From the NCBI RefSeq assembly GCF_029223485.1, contig NZ_JARHTP010000017.1:186001-250000 (forward strand): DNA of 64,000 nt. Direction: 5' to 3'. The translations under genes were made by a program, and so were the position numbers. The notes beneath the pieces are model-generated. The model searched no databases, was not told the origin of the DNA, and was given only the letters and a program-made list of their open reading frames with translations. This stretch comes from Streptomyces coacervatus (GTDB lineage: Bacteria > Actinomycetota > Actinomycetes > Streptomycetales > Streptomycetaceae). Each line of letters starts with the position of its first letter. Positions within the stretch are counted from its first letter, which is position 1. Of the stretch, positions 57,701 through 64,000 are shown one piece after another.

Positions 57701-59420
57701 ATTGGAAGAACTGGGTATGGCCGCACCTGCGCGGCCAACGGACGACCCAGTCGTCGACGCAGTCAACCTCATACTTCTCAGCAACGGCTGGGGGGCGCCC
57801 GGTTCGGCGATCGGTGACCTGAAGGTATGGCTCAGCACGAGCCAACTCGTGCGTCCAGCACACCTCGTCAACGCTCACTTCGAGCTGAGCATCAGCGTCA
57901 GCGAGGCGGCCCGTCGCCTGCGGGGTTTCGGTTTCACCGTGCCGGAGCTGAGTCCCTTGGCGGACACCCCGGACGATCGGACGCTGTGCCTGCTCAGTGT
58001 CGGCCTGGAAGGCGAGTTCTGGCTCGACACCGACGCCCCGGTGGCGCCGGCCCATCTCGTCAAGGCCCACTTCGAGCTGGGCATGAACGTGAGCGAGGCC
58101 GCCGAACAGATGAAGGCGTTCGGCTTCACCGTCCCGGATCTGGGATCGCCGGCGCACATCCCTGACGAGCGAACCCTGCGCCTACTCAGCCGCAATCTGG
58201 ACACACGCTGGGGGCTGAGTCCAACCGAACCGGTCCCGGTCGGCCATGTGCTTCATGCCGCTGCGGAGTTCAAACGGCCAGTGCAAGAGGTGGTGGAGGA
58301 ACTCGAGTCCTATGGAATCCATCTGGGCTCCGACGCTCCGCACGATTGGCCGACCGACGTGCTGCTCCAGCAGGGCGCGGGCTGGGGCTGGGCGGCCGAC
58401 GACTGGAGCAGCCTGCGGCCTGGAGAAACCGTGCCACCGGGCGTACTCGCTCGCACTGCCGCTCACCAGGATGTCCCCCTCCGCGACATCGCCGAATGGA
58501 TCCGGGAGCTGGGCTTCACCGCTCCCGACACTCTGCCGGAGCGACCGGACGACGCGGATACGGTGATCCTCAGCTCCAAGGCTGATGGGAAATTTCCCTG
58601 GCTCACCGATGAATTCACCGTCCCCGTGATTCATGTGGCGCGGGCGTCCATCAATACGGGGCTCTCCCCCGAGGCAGTGGCCTCCCGCCTCCGCGCCTAC
58701 GGTCTGATGCCAGCAGCCGCATCACTGCCCGCATTCGCCGAGCGGAACGACGAGATCCTCCTGAGCCTGCACCACCGTTCACGCCTGGACAGGTATCCGC
58801 TTTCATTGGGTCGGCCGGTACCGGTGCGTCACGTGATACTGGTGTCCACCCGCCTCGGAATCTCACCCCGAGCCGTTGTGGACCGACTCGCCCAATACGG
58901 TCTGACCACGCCTCTCGAAGCAGCACCGGACAAAGCCAACAGGTTCGACGCCGACCTCATCCGCATCCAGTCGGGCGATTACGACAACGTGCTGCCCGCA
59001 GACGACGGGGACAGGGAGCGGAGCGAGTGGCTTGCCTGGGACAGGCCGGTACCGATGCATCACGTGATCTCCGTCGCGGCAAGGCTCTCCATGGAGCCTC
59101 GTGAGGTCATGGAGCGGCTTTCCGCCTACGGTTTCCAGCTGCCGGACATTCAGCCGGAGCAGCTGGACGAAGCCGACCGCCGCCTCTGCCTCGCCCACCA
59201 TGACGGGCATCGAGCGCCGGCCTGTCTCCCCCTCGCGCTGCGCCAGCCGATCACCGACTTCCTCACGATCTCCCGCGTAACCGGAATGCCGACCAGCGAG
59301 CTCGTGGAACGGCTGGAACGCCTGGGCGTCGACCTCCAGCGCGTGACCGACGCCATCCGAGCCACCCTGCCCGAGGTCCCCGGTCTGGTCATGGAGGATG
59401 CAAAAGTCCGCAGCTCCTAG
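54735..59420 (+). CDS. Giant Hsp90-like (GHKL) ATPase with tandem wHTH-like repeats
   Basis: 1561 residues from ATG 54735 (GTG 54666 is possible). Residues about 5-75 form a helix-turn-helix-like domain (YWKALARLMELAGHPEPAAV, then STVADWISGRTIPR). The GHKL ATPase shows the N-box ELYQNALDA (E509, N513, D516), the G1 box DNGVGMD (D557) and the G2 GIGVLSYF. From about 965 to 1545 at least nine units of about 75 residues follow the pattern (V/T)PxxHV...(T/S)xxAxxLxxxGF, with a winged-HTH-like character (VPVRHVILVSTRLGISPRAV, LSMEPREVMERLSAYGF). Proteins of this layout are known only from genome surveys and are linked to conflict or defence. Function unproven. Confidence 0.75.
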   Translation: MAEPVEYWKALARLMELAGHPEPAAVRAEIAGNLPRTHRPPADSTVADWISGRTIPRQSSDLDLFVPALHRLAQARQHPATPRLPSQAQWRSMAKQAKEARRNREAGPVVPPPGSPDASHAQQGWRTDVAGSLAWKLLKPDDEGRAEPLREQAEEVAERLAELYAEIHPSLADDPWHDGNLARRIARRTNQLIHLIQHDADHVLAPGEAAVIALLPFLYQVHRSRTAAELSHVDPTDFELRASADPERRMYEVLLHGHERLVRRAELGDLKDRRNGRREIGWWLFHQWVKQQPGQLEAFLADVGAGGTGLGVVLDPELLSRLLSCVRSRPQELFDTARAEYLREDAFQLDFAGRDFQGVRERLVGPLFAVAHGMAIDITGLSSVIVRHVGIPDPLDPARLLTTVENASWHPRRDGIGLKANCRHPAVVAALTEHSHHLESLLRGIRHGVDPVLRALPVHTQADEVREVDDKGGPVPIGGIIRFRLDEERVQELLMGENLYRDRSLAIRELYQNALDACRYRQARAQARDSFSAYDGRIEFTQGYDEEEGRHYLECRDNGVGMDEITLSEVFSRAGVRFTDLPRFQEERQEWRSRGITIHPNSRFGIGVLSYFMLADEVRVTTCHMDGFEGKLRELTVLISGPGHYFRVRPTSQQGTIGTVVRLYLRDDENAPSCVTELRRLLGIAEFATTAVHGTQNARWEAGVLLPRRSQGLRPHGFAADGQLVSAPCRPARSDGQVVWCERGGGILVDGIFTEARVRRGILADPQDSRRLRGIVVNLTGDSRPKRLSVDRTEILDNDICVTVERLVRDALPALFEPDSTLLKAQWLTEVAGQSPRLADIVTKAAGAAGCELDLNGHRCSLNTAGFFPQDVGIVHRGDSERSELDAALDGPSAFRVYGDPDATTLLWRLLARRPNAELTALTALVPELARASSTVPALPSDALLRSTSTGKWSQRHWFSSRFEQRAEPGHAFDIAQRCGLSYREVLHRLEELGMAAPARPTDDPVVDAVNLILLSNGWGAPGSAIGDLKVWLSTSQLVRPAHLVNAHFELSISVSEAARRLRGFGFTVPELSPLADTPDDRTLCLLSVGLEGEFWLDTDAPVAPAHLVKAHFELGMNVSEAAEQMKAFGFTVPDLGSPAHIPDERTLRLLSRNLDTRWGLSPTEPVPVGHVLHAAAEFKRPVQEVVEELESYGIHLGSDAPHDWPTDVLLQQGAGWGWAADDWSSLRPGETVPPGVLARTAAHQDVPLRDIAEWIRELGFTAPDTLPERPDDADTVILSSKADGKFPWLTDEFTVPVIHVARASINTGLSPEAVASRLRAYGLMPAAASLPAFAERNDEILLSLHHRSRLDRYPLSLGRPVPVRHVILVSTRLGISPRAVVDRLAQYGLTTPLEAAPDKANRFDADLIRIQSGDYDNVLPADDGDRERSEWLAWDRPVPMHHVISVAARLSMEPREVMERLSAYGFQLPDIQPEQLDEADRRLCLAHHDGHRAPACLPLALRQPITDFLTISRVTGMPTSELVERLERLGVDLQRVTDAIRATLPEVPGLVMEDAKVRSS

Positions 59421-59461
59421 CCGACCTCGGCAATGCCGGGAGGTCTCCCCATGGCGCAAGG

Positions 59462-59794
59462 TCAGGCAGCGCCGGCAGTCCTGTCGCCGTACTCGATCGT
59501 CACAGTGATCCTCGCCCCGAGCGCCTCCGCGTAAGTACGCATGGTCTCCAGGTTATGGATCTCCCCGCGCTCAATCTGGGAGACCCGGGCCTGCGAGATC
59601 CCGACGGATTGGGCCACCTGAGCCTGTGTCAGTCCTTGCTCCTCGCGGATCTCCCGGAGGTGTTGCCCCACGACGTACGCCTCGGTCGCGGTGCGCGCCA
59701 CCTGCTTGCGGGATTCCCACTCGGCGTCGGACACTTCGAGCTGGTTCTCCCGCACCCGGCGCTTGACCGCCGCCCAGCTGCTGTACTGGCTCAT
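59462..59794 (-). CDS. XRE-family antitoxin (HigA-like)
   Basis: 110 residues. The helix-turn-helix is REIREEQGLTQAQVAQSVGI followed by SQARVSQIERGEI. A charged N-terminal helix precedes it and a short C-terminal strand (ARITVTIEYGD) closes it. The ATG overlaps the toxin stop (ATGA at 59791-59794). Toxin-first order is typical of higBA. It would neutralise the toxin and repress the operon. Confidence 0.85.
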   Translation of the reverse strand: MSQYSSWAAVKRRVRENQLEVSDAEWESRKQVARTATEAYVVGQHLREIREEQGLTQAQVAQSVGISQARVSQIERGEIHNLETMRTYAEALGARITVTIEYGDRTAGAA

Positions 59795-60177
59795 AGGGTC
59801 TTCCCGTCCTCTCCCGCCTCGTCTGCGGCGGCCAGGTACTCGTCGTAGCGGGCTTCGGCAAGCGGGATCGATTCCAGGTACCAATCCCTCCAGCGGCCGG
59901 ACTTGTCTCCGGCCACCAGCAGGATCGTCTCCCGCCTCGGGTCGAAGACGAACAGAATCCGCACCTCTGTGCTTCGCGAACTACCCGGCCGCAGCTCTTT
60001 GAGGTTGTGCGTACGGCAACCTGTAAGGCGGTCGACAAGCGGGCGCCCCAGCGCAGGACCGCCTTCCGCCAGCATGTCGATCGCCGCCTCGACGAGGTCC
60101 GCAGACATCGGATCCTCCTCTGCGAGCTTGAGCAGCCACGACTCCACCGAGGGGTGGAGGTTGATCTCCCAATTCAT
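59791..60177 (-). CDS. RelE/HigB-like toxin (phage Gp49-like family)
   Basis: 128 residues. The sequence has the Gp49/HigB pattern: an N-terminal helix pair, KELRPGSSRSTEVRILFVFDPRR (strands with conserved Arg), ILLVAGDKSGRW (Lys-Ser-Gly-Arg-Trp), and a C-terminal helix with YDEYLAAADE. Such toxins cleave mRNA on the ribosome. The antitoxin gene follows with a 4-bp overlap, and the pair stabilises the accessory region. ATG 60177 has no strong alternative. Confidence 0.85.
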   Translation of the reverse strand: MNWEINLHPSVESWLLKLAEEDPMSADLVEAAIDMLAEGGPALGRPLVDRLTGCRTHNLKELRPGSSRSTEVRILFVFDPRRETILLVAGDKSGRWRDWYLESIPLAEARYDEYLAAADEAGEDGKTL

Positions 60178-60281
60178 GCTCCAGATCCGAGCGTACGACG
60201 TGGAGCAACAAAAGGAAATCCTTATATGTTCAGCTCAACGAGTGAACCGGCTCATCCGATGCGCATCGTGAAAACCCGCCG

Positions 60282-60950
60282 CTACTGCTGCTTGACCGGC
60301 CGCATCCCCAGCGGCCCCCCGATCTCCTCCTGCATCACCTTGCCCGCCTCGAATTCGAGGGTCTCGTCGCCCATCGGCGACTGGTCCGTGTCCAGGCCGT
60401 CCAGTTCCTCCAGGGGCTGGTTCAGGCGGACGTGGGCCACCACCGACTGCAGGGCGCGCAGGGTTGCCGAGGCTGTGGAGCCCCAGTTGGAGAAGTAGGA
60501 GAACTGCCACCACCACAGGGCCTCCGTGGTGCGGCCCGAGCGGTAGTGGGCCATGCCGTGGCGGAGGTCGGTGATGACGTCGGTCAGGTCGTCGGAGATA
60601 CGGGCCGGGACGGGGGCCTTGCGCGGCTCGTAGGGGTCGAAGACCTCGGAGTAGACGTCGATCGGGTCCAGGAGGCGGGCGAGGTTCTCGCGGAGTTCGT
60701 CCACGTCGGCGTCCGGGCCCGTGTCGGGCTCGTAGCGCTCGTCGGGGACGATGTCCTCGTGCGCGCCGAGGCGGCCGCCGGCCAGGAGGAGCTGGGAGAC
60801 CTCCAGGAGGAGGAAGGGGACGGCCGAGTCCGGCTCGTCGCCCTTCGCGACCTCGGTGACAGCCACCAGGAAGCTCTCCACCTGGTCCGCGATCTGGACC
60901 GCGAAGTCGTCCGGGTCCTGCGTCGTGGCATGCAGCGTGGCGTCAGACAT
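60282..60950 (-). CDS. DUF5063 family protein
   Basis: 222 residues with the family start DDFAVQIADQVESFLVAVTE, a conserved middle (ISDDLTDVITDLRHGMAHYR) and WQFSYFSNWGSTASATLRAL. It overlaps recR by 8 bp. In Streptomyces and relatives it is kept beside recR, so a link with DNA repair or replication restart is suspected, but its biochemistry is unknown. Confidence 0.9.
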   Translation of the reverse strand: MSDATLHATTQDPDDFAVQIADQVESFLVAVTEVAKGDEPDSAVPFLLLEVSQLLLAGGRLGAHEDIVPDERYEPDTGPDADVDELRENLARLLDPIDVYSEVFDPYEPRKAPVPARISDDLTDVITDLRHGMAHYRSGRTTEALWWWQFSYFSNWGSTASATLRALQSVVAHVRLNQPLEELDGLDTDQSPMGDETLEFEAGKVMQEEIGGPLGMRPVKQQ

Positions 60951-61542
60951 CTAGGAGTCGTCTCCCCTCGAAGGCGCGGCCGAGGGTCACCTCGTCCGCG
61001 TATTCCAGGTCTCCGCCCACCGGGAGGCCGCTGGCCAGGCGGGTGACCTTGAGGCCCATGGGCTTGATCATGCGGGCGAGGTACGTCGCTGTGGCCTCGC
61101 CCTCCAGGTTCGGGTCCGTGGCCAGGATCAGTTCCGTGACCGTCCCGTCGGCCAACCGCGCGAGAAGTTCTCGTATACGCAGGTCGTCGGGGCCCACACC
61201 CTCGATGGGGCTGATCGCCCCGCCGAGGACGTGGTACTTGCCGCGGAACTCGCGGGTGCGCTCGACGGCGACCACGTCCTTCGGCTCCTCCACGACACAG
61301 ATCACGGAGGGGTCGCGGCGCGGGTCGCGGCAGATGTTGCACAGCTCTTCCTGCGCGACATTGCCGCAGGTCGCGCAGAAGCGGACCTTCGCCTTGACCT
61401 CCATCAGGGCCTGCGCGAGCCGCCGTACGTCCGTCGGTTCCGCCTGCAGGATGTGGAAGGCGATCCGCTGGGCGCTCTTCGGACCGACGCCGGGCAGCCG
61501 CCCCAGTTCGTCGATGAGGTCCTGCACCACGCCTTCGTACAC
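60943..61542 (-). CDS. recR: Recombination mediator protein RecR
   Basis: 199 residues, full length. The helix-hairpin-helix (LPGVGPKSAQRIAF), the C4 zinc finger (FCATCGNVAQEELCNICRDP) and the Toprim domain (ICVVEEPKDVVAVERT; LILATDPNLEGEATATYLAR) are in order. With RecO and RecF it loads RecA on single-stranded DNA covered by SSB. The YbaB gene upstream and the overlap with DUF5063 form the usual actinobacterial block. Confidence 0.97.
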   Translation of the reverse strand: MYEGVVQDLIDELGRLPGVGPKSAQRIAFHILQAEPTDVRRLAQALMEVKAKVRFCATCGNVAQEELCNICRDPRRDPSVICVVEEPKDVVAVERTREFRGKYHVLGGAISPIEGVGPDDLRIRELLARLADGTVTELILATDPNLEGEATATYLARMIKPMGLKVTRLASGLPVGGDLEYADEVTLGRAFEGRRLLDV

Positions 61543-61603
61543 GGACTGCCGTCCTTCCCGGGGGTTCCTTACAAGTACGTACGGTAGTTGGCGGATGCCT
61601 CTC

Positions 61604-61948
61604 TTAGAAAGGCAGGCCCGGGATACCGCTGCCGCCGCCGAGGCCCTGGGCCAGCGGGCCCAGCTTCTGCTGCTGGAGGTTCTGGGCGTTCTCGTTGGCC
61701 GCCTGGACGGCCGCGACGATCAGGTCCGCCAAGGTCTCGGTGTCCTCGGGGTCCACCGCCTTCGGGTCGATCTTCAGCGCGCGCAGCTCGCCGGAGCCGG
61801 TGACGGTGGCCTTCACCAGGCCGCCGCCCGCCTGTCCGTCGACCTCCGTCCGTGCCAGCTCCTCCTGCGCCCGCTGCAGGTCCTGCTGCATCTTCTGGGC
61901 CTGCTGGAGCAGCTGCTGCATATTGGGCTGGCCACCACCGGGAATCAC
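61604..61948 (-). CDS. ybaB: YbaB/EbfC family nucleoid-associated protein
   Basis: 114 residues. The Gln-rich N-terminal coiled coil (MQQLLQQAQKMQQDLQRAQE) and the family strand TEVDGQAGGGLVKATVTGSG are intact, and the helix ETLADLIVAAVQAANENAQ follows. It binds DNA as a homodimer. It precedes recR by 61 bp on the same strand; the dnaX gene usual at this locus is not visible next to it. The 305 bp before it (61949-62253) must hold its promoter and the 12-bp repeats described at 62181. Confidence 0.93.
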   Translation of the reverse strand: MIPGGGQPNMQQLLQQAQKMQQDLQRAQEELARTEVDGQAGGGLVKATVTGSGELRALKIDPKAVDPEDTETLADLIVAAVQAANENAQNLQQQKLGPLAQGLGGGSGIPGLPF

Positions 61949-62180
61949 GATCAGCTCCTGGTTTCGTACGGCTGTATGGGCGAGGTTTTCCCGCCTGGCA
62001 CGAGCCTACGTGGTCCAGGCAGCCATCGCCCCAGCACTCTTTCGAGTGAGGTGTTGCCGAGTCCTATACCTGATCAAGACCCACTTACGGGCGGATTAGA
62101 GGTGAATCACGGGGCTCAGCCACCCATTGGGCGGTAGGAAGGTTCGGGCACGTCTGGATCAGGTGTCACGCAACGTGTTC

Positions 62181-62240
62181 GGTCGTGATCAGTCTCGTGA
62201 TCAGCGTCGCGATCAGTTTCATGATCGGCGTCGTGATCAG
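62181..62240 (+). repeat. Five tandem 12-bp repeats with TGATCA cores
   Basis: Units GGTCGTGATCAG, TCTCGTGATCAG, CGTCGCGATCAG, TTTCATGATCGG and CGTCGTGATCAG run for exactly 60 bp. Most contain TGATCA or CGATCA palindromes. They end 14 bp before GTG 62254 and overlap its ribosome-site region, so they could affect translation or bind a regulator. They lie in the promoter space shared with ybaB. Confidence 0.7.
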
Positions 62241-62253
62241 TAGGGAGTGCCGG

Positions 62254-63003
62254 GTGGGTCAGCCGGAGATGCAGCCCGAGGGTCCGCCTCAGGACGGTTG
62301 GGGCGAGGGTGCGGCCGGGCTGCGGCCGGGCGATCTGATCGGGCGGTCGTTCCCGCTCGGGGACTGGGGCGAGCCGGCCGAGCGGCTGCACGAGCTGTAC
62401 CTCTGGGTGGAGCGCGGGGCGCTTCAGACGGCGGCCTGGTATCTGGAGGACCGGGTGTGGAAGCGGCGGGGCGCACGGGCGCTGCGCTCGGGGGCCGCGG
62501 TGGGGGCCGTCGCCGGGGCCGCGCTGCCGCTGCTGGATCTGACCGGAGTGATCGCAGGGCTGGCCGCATGGGGGTATCTGGCGCTGCTGTTCGCGGTGGC
62601 GTGCCTGGCCGTGGACCGGTTCTTCGGTGTGACGTCCGGCTGGATAAGGGATGTGGCGACCGCGCAGGCCGTGCAGCGGCGGCTGCAGGTGCTGCAGTTC
62701 GACTGGGCCTCGGAGAGTGTGCGGGAGGTGCTGGGTCCCGCGGAGGGCACGGCGAGCGAGGCCGCCGAGCGGTGTCTGTCGGTGCTGCGGCGCTTCTCGG
62801 AGGACGTGACCGAGCTGGTGCGCGCCGAGACGGCCGACTGGATGGTGGAGTTCCGGACGGGGTCCGCGCCGATGGGCATCCAGTCCGCGGTGGCCGGGAC
62901 CGGGCGGCAGGAGACGGGGAGTGCACAGGGGCGCTTCCCGCTGCATCCGGGTGCGAACTCGCGGCCGAACATGCCCCGTCAGCGGCCGCCCGAGCCCAGG
63001 TGA
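62254..63003 (+). CDS. SLATT-type membrane protein
   Basis: 249 residues from GTG 62254, with GGGAG 6-9 nt upstream; the open frame upstream of it runs through the 12-bp repeats. The layout is a helical N-terminus (ERLHELYLWVERGALQTAAW), then RVWKRRGARAL, a pair of membrane helices (AVGAVAGAALPLLDLTGVIA; WGYLALLFAVACLAVDRFF), then a long helix (QAVQRRLQVLQFDWASESVR) and a C-terminal disordered tail. This fits SLATT (SMODS/SLOG-associating two-helix) proteins, some of which are pore-forming effectors; chromosomal copies such as this are of unknown role. Confidence 0.7.
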   Translation: MGQPEMQPEGPPQDGWGEGAAGLRPGDLIGRSFPLGDWGEPAERLHELYLWVERGALQTAAWYLEDRVWKRRGARALRSGAAVGAVAGAALPLLDLTGVIAGLAAWGYLALLFAVACLAVDRFFGVTSGWIRDVATAQAVQRRLQVLQFDWASESVREVLGPAEGTASEAAERCLSVLRRFSEDVTELVRAETADWMVEFRTGSAPMGIQSAVAGTGRQETGSAQGRFPLHPGANSRPNMPRQRPPEPR

Positions 63004-63013
63004 GAGCCGTCGG

Positions 63014-64000
63014 TCAGGACTGCGGGGCCGGGAAGGCCACCGGGCTCCTGTTCCCCGCCCGGTTGACGGCCCGTACGCCGAAGAACACGTTGTCCTTCGA
63101 CAGGTCCACCTCGTACGTCGTGACGTCGCCGGCCGGGATGACGTGCGTCCACTCCGGGGCGGTTGTCTCGCGCCAGACGATCTCGTAACCCGCCAGGTCG
63201 GGTTCCGTGCCCCGCGTCCACACCAGTTGCGTGGAGTTCGTCAGGGCCGAGGTGACGGTCTTCGCGCCCTTGGGCGTTCCCGGCGCCTGCGCCAGGGTCC
63301 ACAGGGCGGCGGCGTTCACCTTGGCCACCCGCTCCACGAAGTCGAAGTCGCAGAACTCCGGCAGGTCGCCGTACTGCTTGCCCCTCTCGTCGACGCGTAC
63401 GTCCTGGTGCTGGTGGGCGAAGTCCTCGGCCGGTTCGGTGAAGCGGGCGGCCGGGTAGCCGCGTTCGAGGAAGGGGATATGGTCGCCGCCGCGGAGGTAG
63501 CGGTCGCGGCGGTAGATGACGCGCACGCGCATGCCGGTCGCATTGTTGTCGGCAACATCCCTGACGAAGCGGGCCAGTTGGCGGGTCACGGAGTCGTTCT
63601 CGCCGCCGACCGACTTGCGGATTGCGGCCTGCTCCGGAGTCTCCGAGGAGGGGACGCCCTCCGCGAACAGCCGGATGGTGTACGGGTCGGTCGTGCCGTC
63701 GTCCGCCGTCGAGCTGCCGACGATGTCATTGGTGAACATCCCCTGCACATCCGTCCCCGCGGCCTTCAACTGCTGGGCCAGATACGTCGATCCGTACAGC
63801 CCCTGTTCCTCCCCCGCCACCGCCGCGAACACGATCGTCGAGGCCGGCCGCCGTTTCGCCATCACCCGCGCCAGCTCCAGTACGACGGCCACCCCGGACG
63901 CGTCGTCGTCGGCGCCCGGCGCGTCGGCGGTGGCGTTCATGACGTCCGTGACCCGGGAGTCGTAGTGCCCGGAGACGACGTACACGCGCTCCGGCGTCAC
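63014..64000 (-). CDS. M28 family zinc aminopeptidase with FnIII-like end (cut by window edge)
   Basis: The window holds the last 328 residues; the start lies to the right. Zinc ligands of the M28 fold are visible: His/Asp in SGHYDSR, Asp in GADDDASG, Glu-Glu in GEEQGLYGS, Asp in FTNDIVGSS and His in GGDHIPF. A C-terminal fibronectin-III-like domain follows (LVWTRGTEPDLAGYEIVWRE and FGVRAVNRAGNRSPVAFPAP). It is a Streptomyces aminopeptidase, probably exported, but the signal peptide is out of view. Confidence 0.9.
   Translation of the reverse strand: MTPERVYVVSGHYDSRVTDVMNATADAPGADDDASGVAVVLELARVMAKRRPASTIVFAAVAGEEQGLYGSTYLAQQLKAAGTDVQGMFTNDIVGSSTADDGTTDPYTIRLFAEGVPSSETPEQAAIRKSVGGENDSVTRQLARFVRDVADNNATGMRVRVIYRRDRYLRGGDHIPFLERGYPAARFTEPAEDFAHQHQDVRVDERGKQYGDLPEFCDFDFVERVAKVNAAALWTLAQAPGTPKGAKTVTSALTNSTQLVWTRGTEPDLAGYEIVWRETTAPEWTHVIPAGDVTTYEVDLSKDNVFFGVRAVNRAGNRSPVAFPAPQS

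Noticed and set aside
62116..62946. Minus-strand ORF with DHETD repeats
   Set aside because: It is the translation of the 12-bp array and the antisense of the SLATT-type gene.

Overview
The window is high-GC actinomycete DNA, almost certainly Streptomyces. Support comes from strong G/C bias at third codon positions, frequent GTG and TTG starts, many 4-bp stop/start overlaps, DUF5994 and STAS/GAF paralogues, a SigE-family sigma factor, and the core genes asd, ask, recR and ybaB.

Layout. (1) 1-11.0 kb is a genomic-island scar. It holds the end of a pentapeptide-repeat gene, a broken tyrosine recombinase, two tandem structured hairpins, three very small proteins and a fragment of the 3' half of a tRNA-Pro (2245-2286). 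A second copy of the tRNA 3' end lies at 10405. The 8 kb between them carries stress and surface genes: two STAS proteins, a truncated GAF gene, four DUF5994 paralogues, a fatty acid desaturase, a CsbD-like protein and a stomatin-like protein. A degraded stretch with a DUF427 remnant follows. (2) 11.0-28.3 kb is a RiPP biosynthetic region of daptide type. It has an ABC transporter, two NarL-type regulators, a flavin-dependent oxidoreductase, a RiPP-recognition protein, a methyltransferase, an aminotransferase, an Fe-ADH-like dehydrogenase, two Thr-terminated precursor peptides, a second ABC transporter and an M50 membrane protease. The operon continues into a class III lanthipeptide synthetase (LanKC) and a family 2 glycosyltransferase. 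(3) 28.3-35.7 kb has a secreted beta-propeller/Ig-like protein, a 9-bp minisatellite and a 1353-residue nSTAND-WD40 protein. (4) 35.7-48.6 kb is mostly ordinary chromosome: metal-type permease pair, RCK protein, S9 peptidase, methyltransferase, SURF1, a sigma factor with a membrane partner, asd and ask. (5) 48.8-60.2 kb is accessory: a cyclodipeptide synthase with a CYP121-like P450 (mycocyclosin type), a two-component system, a TauE/SafE permease, a 58-residue membrane protein opposite a giant Hsp90-like ATPase with tandem wHTH-like repeats, and a HigBA-type toxin-antitoxin pair. (6) 60.3-64 kb is core again: DUF5063, recR, ybaB, a SLATT-type membrane protein and an M28 peptidase cut by the window edge.

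How the genes fit together. In the daptide region the precursors have a shared leader and end in Ala-Thr. In known daptides the C-terminal Thr is oxidatively decarboxylated, transaminated and dimethylated, which matches the dehydrogenase, aminotransferase and methyltransferase here. The precursors have several Ser/Thr but no Cys, so the LanKC could dehydrate residues but could not form lanthionine or labionin in them. The predicted product is therefore an unusual, possibly glycosylated, dehydrated daptide. At 48.8-50.7 kb the cyclodipeptide synthase would make cyclo(Tyr-Tyr) and the P450 would couple its two rings.
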